The notes beneath the pieces were generated by a model, which saw only the letters and a program-made list of their open reading frames with translations, was not told where the DNA came from and made no database searches. Below, piece by piece: positions 1-8,235 of a stretch of 64,000 bases of DNA; the first letter of the stretch is position 1, and each line of letters opens with the position of its first letter. A program made the position numbers and the translations under genes. Source of the stretch: Chitinophaga oryzae (GTDB lineage Bacteria > Bacteroidota > Bacteroidia > Chitinophagales > Chitinophagaceae); NCBI RefSeq assembly GCF_012516375.2, contig NZ_CP051204.2:6758001-6822000 (forward strand), read 5' to 3'.

Positions 1-1732
1 ACTGCTTAAAGCCAAATGCACCGCCCCCGTCAGGCGACTATGGATTTCCTCCCTCACGGAAGAGGCTATACGTAATGGCTTTCAGCAGCTACGGGACGCC
101 AGTCAATATGACAACCTTTATGCCGCAGGCAGCGCCCGCGCTATCGGCGACTGGCTCCTGGGCATGAACGCCACCCGTTTGTTCACCAAAAAATTTGCCG
201 TTGGTAAAACCGTACTGTCCATCGGACGCGTGCAAACCCCTACCCTCGCCATGATTGTGGCCCGGCAGAAAGAGATCAACGCGTTTGTGTCGGAGGATTA
301 CTGGGAACTGAAAACCGTGTACCGCGACACCGAATTCACTGCCGCCATCGACCGCCTCGGCAGCGTGGAGAAAGCACAGAAAGGTCTGGCCTATTTACAG
401 GAACATCCTTTTGAAGTGACTTCTTTCGAGAAAAAAGATGGTAAGGAGGGCAATCCCCGCCTGTTTGACCTCACCTCCCTGCAGGTAGCGGCCAACAAAA
501 AATACGCGTACTCCGCCGACGATACCCTTAAATATGTGCAGAACCTCTACGAGAAAAAACTGGTCACCTACCCCCGCGTAGATACCACCTATCTCTCGGA
601 AGACCTGCACCCGAAAGTTGCCGGCATTCTCCAGGACATGACGCCTTACGCGGCGCTCACCGCCCCCGTGCTGGCCAGCCCCATTCCGAAACTGAAAACC
701 GTCTTCGATGATAAAAAGGTGACAGATCACCATGCCATCATCCCGACAGGCGTGCATCCCGGCGGCGGACTGCCACCGGAAGAAAAAAGGATCTACGATC
801 TTATCGCCCGCCGCTTCATCGCGGCATTCTACCCGGAATGTAAAATATCCAACACCACGGTATTGGGAAAAGTAGGCCAGGTGCCGTTTAAAGTCACAGG
901 TAAACAAATCATTGAACCGGGCTGGAAAGAAGTGTATGCCAACGATACCAGCATCAAAAAAGAAGGGGAAGAAGAAGAAAAATTCATTCCCGATTTTGTG
1001 GTAGGAGAAAGCGGACCGCATACGCCCCGCATCCATCAGGGTAAAACCTCTCCGCCCAAAGCCTTTACAGAAGCGAGCCTGCTCCGCGCCATGGAAACGG
1101 CCGGCAAACAGGTGGATGATGAAGAAATGCGCGAGCTGCTGAAAGACAACGGCATCGGCCGCCCTTCTACCCGTGCCAATATCATTGAAACACTGTTCCG
1201 CCGCAAATACATCGACAAAAAGAAAAAAAATATCTTCGCCACCCAAACCGGTATCGATCTGATCGACACCATCCGGACGGAGCTGCTCAAAAGCCCCGAA
1301 CTGACCGGCCAGTGGGAACGCAAGCTGCGCCTGATCGAGAAAGGGGAATATGCCATGGACACATTCAAAGACGAACTGATCGCCATGGTGGTAGACCTCA
1401 CCAAAGAAGTGAAAACGGCCAGTTATAAAACCATTACCATCGCGCCCGATACCCCGGCGCCTGCACCGGCCACAGAAGATAAGCCTAAAAAGGAACGCAA
1501 ACCCAGGGAAAAGAAAGCACTGGACCTTAGCGCGCTCAACTGCCCCAAATGCAGGGAGCATCTGCTGTTAAAAGGCAATAGCGCCTACGGCTGCGCTAAT
1601 TTCAAAGTATGTGGCTTTAAAATTCCTTTTGAAGTAAAAGGGAAAAAACTGACCGATAAACAGGTCCACGACCTGGTAACGAAGGGCAAAGCCGGTAAGC
1701 TAACCCTCACCGACACATTCGATATTCAATAA
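1..1732 (+). CDS. topB: DNA topoisomerase III, 3' part (5' end outside window)
   Basis: The reading frame is open from base 2, so this is the C-terminal part of a type IA topoisomerase that began upstream; the ATG at 164 is internal. Type IA enzymes cut one DNA strand through a tyrosine and pass the other through, helping to resolve recombination and replication intermediates. Visible signs are the GRVQTPTLAMIV segment near base 230, the active-site stretch TYPRVDTTYL (catalytic Tyr codon about 569-571) and the HHAIIPTG motif near 730. A lysine/proline-rich linker follows, then a C-terminal zinc-ribbon-like tail with CPKC and CANFKVCGF. That tail and the compact size point to TopB rather than TopA. 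A strong hairpin terminator follows the stop codon. The family call is secure. Confidence 0.95.
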   Translation, partial: LLKAKCTAPVRRLWISSLTEEAIRNGFQQLRDASQYDNLYAAGSARAIGDWLLGMNATRLFTKKFAVGKTVLSIGRVQTPTLAMIVARQKEINAFVSEDYWELKTVYRDTEFTAAIDRLGSVEKAQKGLAYLQEHPFEVTSFEKKDGKEGNPRLFDLTSLQVAANKKYAYSADDTLKYVQNLYEKKLVTYPRVDTTYLSEDLHPKVAGILQDMTPYAALTAPVLASPIPKLKTVFDDKKVTDHHAIIPTGVHPGGGLPPEEKRIYDLIARRFIAAFYPECKISNTTVLGKVGQVPFKVTGKQIIEPGWKEVYANDTSIKKEGEEEEKFIPDFVVGESGPHTPRIHQGKTSPPKAFTEASLLRAMETAGKQVDDEEMRELLKDNGIGRPSTRANIIETLFRRKYIDKKKKNIFATQTGIDLIDTIRTELLKSPELTGQWERKLRLIEKGEYAMDTFKDELIAMVVDLTKEVKTASYKTITIAPDTPAPAPATEDKPKKERKPREKKALDLSALNCPKCREHLLLKGNSAYGCANFKVCGFKIPFEVKGKKLTDKQVHDLVTKGKAGKLTLTDTFDIQ

Positions 1733-1734
1733 AA

Positions 1735-1768
1735 AACCCCGGGCCTGTGCCCGGGGTTATCTTTTTTA
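1735..1768. terminator. Bidirectional intrinsic terminator between topB and SDR gene
   Basis: A perfect 10-bp stem AACCCCGGGC / GCCCGGGGTT (1735-1744 and 1749-1758) has a 4-nt loop. It is preceded by an A-run and followed by ATCTTTTTT, so it can stop transcription from both convergent genes. Its distal edge overlaps the stop codon of the minus-strand SDR gene. Confidence 0.85.
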
Positions 1769-2599
1769 GTAACCGGTACCTACCGTTGTTGTTTTCCACG
1801 CTTCTACTTCTTCTTTAACAGCATCGATTTTAGCATATACCATGTTATACGCGTCTTCACCGAGGAAGAGGTGCACCGGCGGGTTTTCCGCTTCGCTCAC
1901 CTGTATAATGGCGTCAGCGGCTTTCTCCGGGTCACCGGGCTGATTGTGATTGATTTCATTCACATGCAGGGCCTGTGCTTCCCTTACCAGCTGGTAATCG
2001 GCGATAGGCTGCGCCGGTTGGGCCAGCGACCCGGTGGTCAGGAAATCGGTCCGGAAGTAACCGGGAGAAACGATGGTCACATGTACCCCGAAAGGCTTCA
2101 CTTCCTCTGCCAGTGACTCGGAAAATCCGTCCACCGCGAATTTGGTAGCGCAATAGATACCGAAACCGGGGAATCTGCCATTAAATCCGGCGATGGAAGA
2201 CACATTGAGGATGTGCCCTGATTTTTGTGCACGGAAATAAGGCATCGCTTTACGGATAACATTCAGCGTACCGAAAACATTGATGTCGAAGTTACTGCGG
2301 GCTTCTGCGTCGGACAGTTCTTCGAGGCTGCCTACCAGTCCATAGCCGGCGTTGTTCACCACTATGTCTATACGACCAAAGCGGGCCACGGTATCCGTCA
2401 ACGCCTGTGCTATACTGGCTTCATCATTCAGCTGCATCGTAAGCGGCAGGAAATTATCGTCGGTAGCTATTTTACGAAGTTCATCGAGGTTACGGGAGGT
2501 GGCAGCCACACGGTAACCGCCGGCCAGCAGTTTTTTAACAAGGTCCCGGCCTAATCCTTTGGAAGCGCCGGTCACAAACCATACTTTTTTGTTGCTCAT
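1766..2599 (-). CDS. Short-chain dehydrogenase/reductase (classical SDR)
   Basis: This 277-residue protein has the classical SDR layout. It shows the dinucleotide-binding TGASKGLG at residues 10-17, NNAG at 82-85, the catalytic serine at 134-135 (NVSS), and the Tyr149-x3-Lys153 pair in YCATK. It should be a cytosolic NAD(P)H-dependent oxidoreductase acting on a carbonyl or alcohol; the substrate cannot be read from sequence. The C-terminal half resembles SDR proteins often annotated as oxidoreductases of unknown substrate. An AraC-type regulator lies 82 bp upstream on the same strand and is a plausible local controller, which is inference from position. The ATG at 2599 is the natural start. 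Confidence 0.9.
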   Translation of the reverse strand: MSNKKVWFVTGASKGLGRDLVKKLLAGGYRVAATSRNLDELRKIATDDNFLPLTMQLNDEASIAQALTDTVARFGRIDIVVNNAGYGLVGSLEELSDAEARSNFDINVFGTLNVIRKAMPYFRAQKSGHILNVSSIAGFNGRFPGFGIYCATKFAVDGFSESLAEEVKPFGVHVTIVSPGYFRTDFLTTGSLAQPAQPIADYQLVREAQALHVNEINHNQPGDPEKAADAIIQVSEAENPPVHLFLGEDAYNMVYAKIDAVKEEVEAWKTTTVGTGY

Positions 2600-2681
2600 A
2601 AGATGTTCATTTTTATGGCAACAAAATTAGGGACGCGATAGATACCGGCTATTACGCCAAACAAACGAATGATTGCAAAAA

Positions 2682-3584
2682 TCAAACAGCTCTGAAACCA
2701 GTGGGTGTCAGCTGGGTATGTTTCCTAAAGAAGTTATTAAAGTGGGAAGGCTCCTCAAAGCCAAGGCTGTAGCTGATCTCCGATACGTTCCAGTCGGTAT
2801 GCCGTAACAGTGCTTTTGCCTCCCTGACGATCCTTTCCGAGATATGGGTAGTGGTCGTTTTACCAGTGGTTTCTTTCACCGCCCGGTTGAGGTGGTTCAC
2901 ATGCACGGACAATTCTGTCGCAAAATCCCCGGCGGCCCGCAGCCGGAATACTCTCCCCGGCGCTTCAATAGGAAACTGCCGTTCCAGCAGCTCCATGAAA
3001 ACGGCCGCGATCCGCTCGTTGGCATTACGGTGCTGATAAAGCCTTTCGGAAGGTTCTGTCTTCATCACCAGATGCACCATCTCCATCAGGTAGTTCCGGA
3101 TCAGGTCATATTTACCCCGGTAGTCGCTGTTGATTTCGTCCAGCATTTTAAGGAACAACCGCTCCACCTCGCTCTCCAGTTCGGGCGTAAGCCGGTAAGA
3201 AGGTTTTCCCTGCGGGTGAAACATAGGCAGGTCTTTCAACGCGTAACGGCCCATCTCCGTTAAAAAAGATTCGCGGAAGATACAGAAGTAGCCGGAGGCC
3301 TGTCCTTCGGACAGCTGCTCCCAGGCGTAGGGCACCTGCGGGTTAAAGAACAGCAGGTTGCCGGTTTCCGCCAGCAGGCTCCTGTCTGCATAGTGATAGA
3401 TAAACCTTCCCCTCAGCAGGCTTATCTTATAGAAGTCACGGCGATTGTAAGACATGCTGGGACTTGCAGGCTTACAGTCTTCCATGCGGAAAACATTAAA
3501 ATGCCCGATGTCCTGCTGGAGATTAGCGGGCATCCAGTTCATTTTCTCCTGGTAGAACTCTGCGATGGATTGTGGTTTTGGCAT
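2682..3584 (-). CDS. AraC family transcriptional regulator
   Basis: The 300-residue protein has an N-terminal cupin-like sensing region (about residues 20-170) and a C-terminal double helix-turn-helix (about 200-298). The last helix carries the AraC signature around ISYSLGFEEPSHFNNFFRKHTQLTPTGFR. Such proteins bind DNA as activators or repressors in response to a small ligand held by the N-terminal barrel. It sits directly upstream of the SDR gene on the same strand, a frequent regulator-target arrangement. The ligand is unknown. Confidence 0.92.
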   Translation of the reverse strand: MPKPQSIAEFYQEKMNWMPANLQQDIGHFNVFRMEDCKPASPSMSYNRRDFYKISLLRGRFIYHYADRSLLAETGNLLFFNPQVPYAWEQLSEGQASGYFCIFRESFLTEMGRYALKDLPMFHPQGKPSYRLTPELESEVERLFLKMLDEINSDYRGKYDLIRNYLMEMVHLVMKTEPSERLYQHRNANERIAAVFMELLERQFPIEAPGRVFRLRAAGDFATELSVHVNHLNRAVKETTGKTTTTHISERIVREAKALLRHTDWNVSEISYSLGFEEPSHFNNFFRKHTQLTPTGFRAV

Positions 3585-3602
3585 ATAACAAAGTTACGAA
3601 AT

Positions 3603-4478
3603 TCAAACATCAAACCGACTGCTGTCGTATTCGGGGTTGGCGCCTTCGCAGGTGGTCACGAAGCCGCTGACTTCCACGGCCAGGTCCAGCGCGGCCGGCA
3701 CGGGGCGTCCTTTCAGCAGCTGTGACAGGAAACCGGCGAGAAAGGAATCACCGCTGCCCACCGTGTCTTTCACCGTCACCTGTTTGGCCGGGCGTTCGTA
3801 TTGCGTCTGTTTGTCTACATACAAGGCGCCTTTGCTGCCGCGGGTGATGATCAGTTGCGGCACACCGTAATGTTGCATCACCTTACGGGCGCCATCCACC
3901 GGCGAGCCGAAAGTATCGCCGGTAGCCTGCAGCACCAGCTGCAGTTCCTCTTCATTCATTTTCACCAGGTCTACCCGGCGCAATAGTTCCCGGATAACAT
4001 TCATATCGCTGTGCGGCGGACGGATGTTAATATCCAGCACTTTATAGGGGGCGGCATCCAGCAGCTTCCATAACGTACTACGCGACACTTCGCTGCGTAT
4101 GGCGAGGCTGCCGAAAACAAAAGCGCCGGCGCGGCGTATGAGCGCTTCCTGTTCCGGTTGCCATGCGATAAAATCCCATGCTACCGGTTTCAGGATATCG
4201 TAATGCATTTCGTGGTTCTCTCCTGCCGTGGCCAATACGGCGCCGGTGGGCTGCTGCGGGTCCGGTTGTACCGTCTCTTCCGGGATCTGCCACTGGCGGA
4301 GGATCTGCCGCAAGGCTTCACCGGCTTCATCGTCGCCGGTGCGACTGATAATATAACTGTCCATCCCGAGGCGGGAAAGATGATAAGCGACATTAAAGGG
4401 GGCGCCGCCGGGCTTGCGGACGCCGTTGGGAAATATGTCCCAGAGTATTTCTCCAAAGCATACGGTAACAGGCTTCAT
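3603..4478 (-). CDS. PfkB-family carbohydrate kinase (fructokinase-like)
   Basis: I start this gene at the ATG at 4478, because the protein then opens MKPVTVCFGEILWDIFP, typical of PfkB sugar kinases; an earlier in-frame start would add 23 unlike residues and run into the next gene. The product is 291 residues. The sugar-binding GGAPFNVAYHLSRLG lies near the N terminus, and the C-terminal signature DTVGSGDSFLAG holds the catalytic Asp at about 244. It probably phosphorylates fructose or a related hexose with ATP in the cytosol. It lies just downstream of ligD on the same strand, with no evident functional link. Confidence 0.9.
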   Translation of the reverse strand: MKPVTVCFGEILWDIFPNGVRKPGGAPFNVAYHLSRLGMDSYIISRTGDDEAGEALRQILRQWQIPEETVQPDPQQPTGAVLATAGENHEMHYDILKPVAWDFIAWQPEQEALIRRAGAFVFGSLAIRSEVSRSTLWKLLDAAPYKVLDINIRPPHSDMNVIRELLRRVDLVKMNEEELQLVLQATGDTFGSPVDGARKVMQHYGVPQLIITRGSKGALYVDKQTQYERPAKQVTVKDTVGSGDSFLAGFLSQLLKGRPVPAALDLAVEVSGFVTTCEGANPEYDSSRFDV

Positions 4479-4524
4479 GCGAATTTTTTTTAAATGCGGT
4501 GATAGGGAAGATACTATCTTTCTG

Positions 4525-6564
4525 TTATTCGCGGAACAGTTTTTCAAGACCGGCGAGCGCTGTCTTCATGTTGATACCTTTGCCCAATACGGGTTTGAAA
4601 ATATCTCCTTGTTCGCGTACCCGTTGCACGGCATTATGGATAGTAAAATCTTTCATCGTCAGCCCTTTTTTCACTTCTTCCCAGTGCAGCGGCATCGACA
4701 CCGTGGCGCCGGGCTTGGGGCGCAGGGAGTAAGGCGCCGCTACGGTGGCCTGCGGCCTGTTTTGGAGAAAATCGATGTACATTTTTCTTTTCCGCCGGTT
4801 AGTGGCACGCTCAATGCTGGTGGTGTCCGGCAGGCGGCCATGTACCAGCCGGGCGATGATACGGCCGAATTCTTTGGATTGTTCGTAGGTGTATTTTGCA
4901 CCCAGCGGAATATAGATATGCAGGCCGGTAGAGCCGGAAGTTTTACAGTAACCAGGGATGCCTGCCGCCTCCAGTATTTCGTGGGTCACCTGCGCCGCTT
5001 CAATCACCTCGTTGAAAGTAGTTTTATCGGGGTCAAGGTCAATAATACACCAGTCGGGGTTTTCCGGTTTGCGCAGCCGGCTGCTCCACGGGTTGATCTC
5101 TATACACCCCAGCGAGGCCATATACAGCAGCGTCGCTTCATTTTCTCCCACGAGATATTCTTTTTCGCGGGGCTCGTCGCTGCTGTGATAGGGAAACGTA
5201 GGCGCCCAGTCGGGCGCTTTGCCGGAAACATCTTTCTGATAAAAGCTCTCGCCTTTGATACCGTTGGGGAAGCGGTTGAGCGACTGTGGCCGGTCTTTGA
5301 TATAAGGCACCATATAAGGCGCTATCTGATAGTAGTAGTTGATCATATCACGTTTGGTGATTTTTTCACCCGGCCAGTAGATCTTGCTGAGATTGGTGAA
5401 TTTAAGCGCATGGCCGTTGATGGTGCGCACCTGTGTTTCTTCACCCGGGTTCAGCAATGTGTTGCGGACTTTAGCCGCTGCAGGCTTCAACGCTTTTTTC
5501 AGCGAAGTTGCTTTGGCGGTTTTCTTTTCCGTTGTGTTTTTTGATTTGGCGGTGCGTGCCTTCACCGGCTTTTCCGCTGTTACCTGTGCCGGTGCTTTGT
5601 CTTCCCGCATGCCTTCAAACGAGGGATGCCGCATGACGCCATCGGATGTCATTTCGCGGAAACTGACTTCGCAGATCAGTTGGGGCTTCAGCCAGACTGC
5701 CGCTGCCTGCGGGGGATTGGGCCGGAAACGGGAAGGTTTGTTCACATCGGGGATGACGGCAAACGGCGACTTTTTTACTTCCAGCGGAGCAAACTGTTTG
5801 ATCAGTTCCTGTTGCAGCGCGATGGAGAATCCGGTACCGATTTTACCGGTGTATTGCAGTTTACCATTTTCGTATACCCCTACCAGTAAGGAGCTGAAAG
5901 GTTTGGAAGACCCTTCGTTTTTCGTATATCCGCCGATGACGACTTCCTGCCGGTTGCTGGTTTTGATTTTGAGCCAGTCGCGTGTGCGGACGCCGGGAGT
6001 ATAGCGACTGTCGGTTCTTTTGGCGATGATACCTTCCAGCTTCAGCTTTTTAGCCTGTTCGAAGAAGTCGGTGCCGTCCGTTACAAAACCTTCGCTGAAA
6101 CGAAGGACCGCGTTATTCACCGGCATCAGTTGCTGCAATAATTTTTTGCGCTGCATCAGTGGCAGCGGAGTGAGGTCTTTACCATTGAGCCAGAGGATGT
6201 CGAAGAGATAATACACCAGTTGGCCGTCTGCCTCGCTGCGCCATTCCTGCAACCGGCTGAAGTCCGTATACCCTTCTTCATCGATCACTACTATTTCGCC
6301 ATCCACCACGGCGTTGACTTTCCATTGCTGCAACGCCTGGTAAACAGGGTAATATTTTTCATTAAAGGACTTGTTGTTACGTGACCGCAGTTCCACCGTT
6401 CCTTTGTCGAGGAAGGCCAGGGCGCGATACCCATCCCATTTGATTTCGTATAGCCAGCCGGGTTCGTCGGTGGCAGACGATGTGAGGGTAGCCAGCATGG
6501 GCGTGGTATTACCGGGTTTGGGCATGGCCTGTTTACCGGAAGTTCTTTGAGCGCACATAGGCAA
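4525..6564 (-). CDS. ligD: LigD-type DNA ligase with ligase and polymerase domains
   Basis: The 679-residue protein carries an ATP-dependent DNA ligase at the N terminus (about residues 14-310). Its nucleotidyl-acceptor motif is EIKWDGYRA, with the adenylated lysine at about 42. A lysine/alanine-rich linker (about 320-370) leads to a LigD-type primase-polymerase domain (about 390-679). There the metal ligands LDPD (Asp509, Asp511) and YIDF (Asp598) and the SGSTGLH nucleotide-binding turn are visible. LigD works with Ku in bacterial non-homologous end joining. The 3'-phosphoesterase domain found in many LigD proteins is absent. No Ku gene lies in this window. The start could also be Met3 or Met14. 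Confidence 0.93.
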   Translation of the reverse strand: MPMCAQRTSGKQAMPKPGNTTPMLATLTSSATDEPGWLYEIKWDGYRALAFLDKGTVELRSRNNKSFNEKYYPVYQALQQWKVNAVVDGEIVVIDEEGYTDFSRLQEWRSEADGQLVYYLFDILWLNGKDLTPLPLMQRKKLLQQLMPVNNAVLRFSEGFVTDGTDFFEQAKKLKLEGIIAKRTDSRYTPGVRTRDWLKIKTSNRQEVVIGGYTKNEGSSKPFSSLLVGVYENGKLQYTGKIGTGFSIALQQELIKQFAPLEVKKSPFAVIPDVNKPSRFRPNPPQAAAVWLKPQLICEVSFREMTSDGVMRHPSFEGMREDKAPAQVTAEKPVKARTAKSKNTTEKKTAKATSLKKALKPAAAKVRNTLLNPGEETQVRTINGHALKFTNLSKIYWPGEKITKRDMINYYYQIAPYMVPYIKDRPQSLNRFPNGIKGESFYQKDVSGKAPDWAPTFPYHSSDEPREKEYLVGENEATLLYMASLGCIEINPWSSRLRKPENPDWCIIDLDPDKTTFNEVIEAAQVTHEILEAAGIPGYCKTSGSTGLHIYIPLGAKYTYEQSKEFGRIIARLVHGRLPDTTSIERATNRRKRKMYIDFLQNRPQATVAAPYSLRPKPGATVSMPLHWEEVKKGLTMKDFTIHNAVQRVREQGDIFKPVLGKGINMKTALAGLEKLFRE

Positions 6565-6570
6565 CAGGTT

Positions 6571-7527
6571 TTATGACTTACGCCGGTTGTATAACAGTGC
6601 GCCGGTGGCGACCAGTGTTACCACGCCGGCCAGTATCAGCCATTTGGGAATGCGGGCCGCCGGCACATATTCGACACCGTTGACGCCTGCCACCGCTGCT
6701 TCTTCCACATATCGTCCGCAGCGGGGTTTGGCCGCTGTTTGGAAGTGGTCGGCCAGCCACTGCAGGCGGCGCTGCATCCCGGCGCCGTAGAGAGGGCGCC
6801 CATGACCGGTGGCCACTGCCTCCGGTTGCAGTTCCGCCAGCTTTTTCACGCTGGTTTCTGCAGATATCCAATCGGGTGTGAAATATTTCGGAGGGCCGGA
6901 GACTTGTTTGGCTTGTGTGATAGTGCTGCTCAGGGCTTCTGCACGGGTGGTCACAAATGCGTCGCCCGCGAGCAACAGTTTATCTTCGTCGCGGAAAAGG
7001 CTGATGTGTCCCGGAGTGTGACCGGGCGTTTCGATGTAACGCCAGCCATCCAGTCCGGGAATCGTTTTGTCTTCCGGCAGCAATAGCAGATGCCCATTCA
7101 GGTCGATGGGGTCTTTAGGGAAAGTCCATGACATCATCGTCATGAGGCCGCCGCCGGCGCAGGGGTCTGGTGGCGGATAGGCCGAACGGCCCGTCAGATA
7201 AGGCGCTTCCAGGTAATGTGCATATACCGGTATTTCCCATTCCCGTAGTAGCGATGGCAGCGCACCTACATGGTCAAAATGACCGTGTGTCAGCACAATC
7301 GCCGAAGGCACAAAGTGCGGGGCAAACAGTTGCCGCGCCGCCGCTTTGATTTTGGGGGCTGATGTGCGGAGGCCTGCATCTACCAGTACCCATGAGCGGG
7401 TACGTGCATTCTGCACCAGGTACATGTTCACAAAAAGATCACGGATGCCCCACACGCCCGGCGCCACCTGAAACCATGCCCTGTCTGCCATCTCTTCAAT
7501 GTTGGTAATGTTTTCCATAGTATGCAC
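6571..7527 (-). CDS. Metallo-beta-lactamase-fold hydrolase with C-terminal membrane anchor
   Basis: The 318-residue protein has the metal-binding motif HGHFDH at residues 81-86, followed by the further ligands TPGHTPGH, AGDAF and ATGHGRP of the MBL superfamily. A C-terminal hydrophobic helix (about residues 293-312), flanked by arginine and lysine, probably anchors it in the inner membrane with the catalytic domain in the cytosol; there is no N-terminal signal. Substrate is unknown; the overall look is of the glyoxalase-II/quorum-lactonase-like group. It ends 6 bp before the LigD start codon, so the two are probably co-transcribed. A start at Met4 is equally possible. Confidence 0.88.
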   Translation of the reverse strand: MHTMENITNIEEMADRAWFQVAPGVWGIRDLFVNMYLVQNARTRSWVLVDAGLRTSAPKIKAAARQLFAPHFVPSAIVLTHGHFDHVGALPSLLREWEIPVYAHYLEAPYLTGRSAYPPPDPCAGGGLMTMMSWTFPKDPIDLNGHLLLLPEDKTIPGLDGWRYIETPGHTPGHISLFRDEDKLLLAGDAFVTTRAEALSSTITQAKQVSGPPKYFTPDWISAETSVKKLAELQPEAVATGHGRPLYGAGMQRRLQWLADHFQTAAKPRCGRYVEEAAVAGVNGVEYVPAARIPKWLILAGVVTLVATGALLYNRRKS

Positions 7528-7585
7528 TTTTGGAGGTTGTTACCACAATTCCCGTTCCTGCAATAAAGCCTGAGCTCGTTACTGA

Positions 7586-8038
7586 CTAACAAGCCAGGAC
7601 CAGCGGGTCCCCTTCATCTTTGAATTTCCTTTCATCACTGCGGACAGGCACGTCATTGATAGACGCAAACCGGCGCTGCATCAGGCCGTGAGCGTCAAAC
7701 TCCCATAATTCATTGCCGTAAGAGCGAAACCAGTTGCCCACCTTGTCGTGCCATTCGTATTCAAACCTTACCGCTATTTTGTTGTCGTTGAAAGTCCACA
7801 GTTCCTTTTTCAGGCGGTAATCCAGTTCTTTTTCCCATTTTTTAGTCAAAAAGGCCACTACTTCCTCGCGGCCGTTGATGAACTGGTCACGGTTGCGCCA
7901 TTCAGTGTTTACAGTGTAGGCTTTTGATACTTTTTCGGGATCACGGCTGTTCCAGGCATCTTCTGCCATTTGAACTTTCTGCAGGGCGGTCTCCAGCGTG
8001 AAAGGAGGAAAGGGAGGTTTCTGTTCCATGTTTTTCAT
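7586..8038 (-). CDS. NTF2-like protein of the DUF1348 family
   Basis: The 150-residue protein matches the single-domain DUF1348 group with an NTF2/SnoaL-like cone fold. The recognisable core is [17 protein letters not shown], followed by a tryptophan- and arginine-rich middle ([28 protein letters not shown]) and [11 protein letters not shown]. Members have no firmly assigned activity; the fold serves as a small-molecule pocket. A perfect 10-bp inverted repeat lies 17 bp upstream of the start codon and matches the palindrome in front of the TetR gene near 11.6 kb. This gene is therefore probably under TetR control together with the divergent synthase-oxidase gene. Confidence 0.85.
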   Translation of the reverse strand: MKNMEQKPPFPPFTLETALQKVQMAEDAWNSRDPEKVSKAYTVNTEWRNRDQFINGREEVVAFLTKKWEKELDYRLKKELWTFNDNKIAVRFEYEWHDKVGNWFRSYGNELWEFDAHGLMQRRFASINDVPVRSDERKFKDEGDPLVLAC

Positions 8039-8055
8039 TTTTTTTGATCCACAAT

Positions 8056-8079
8056 AATAGACAGACCAATCTGTCTATT
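8056..8079. promoter_or_regulatory. Predicted TetR operator (perfect inverted repeat)
   Basis: AATAGACAGA (8056-8065) and TCTGTCTATT (8070-8079) form a perfect 10-bp dyad around CCAA. It lies between two divergent genes, 17 bp from the DUF1348 start and about 156 bp from the synthase-fusion start. A related dyad precedes the TetR gene, which is the basis for naming it an operator. Confidence 0.7.
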
Positions 8080-8235
8080 TTTAGTAAAGATATGACTTAT
8101 TGTTATTTGAGCAAGAATTTTTTTGGGAAGATTTGGAGGAAGATCCCCTCATCAGCTTGCTATATTTGAAAAATCGGCTATCTTGATTCCTCATAACAAG
8201 CCACACATTTTCATCCACCGTTGACAAACACCAAT

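Noticed and set aside
395..1561. 388-codon open frame on the minus strand
   Set aside because: It lies entirely under the topoisomerase gene, is poor in normal protein composition and has many phenylalanines. It is a shadow of the true gene.
4414..5544. 376-codon plus-strand frame
   Set aside because: It is antisense to ligD and the start of the PfkB gene, both of which have clear motifs. This frame has none.
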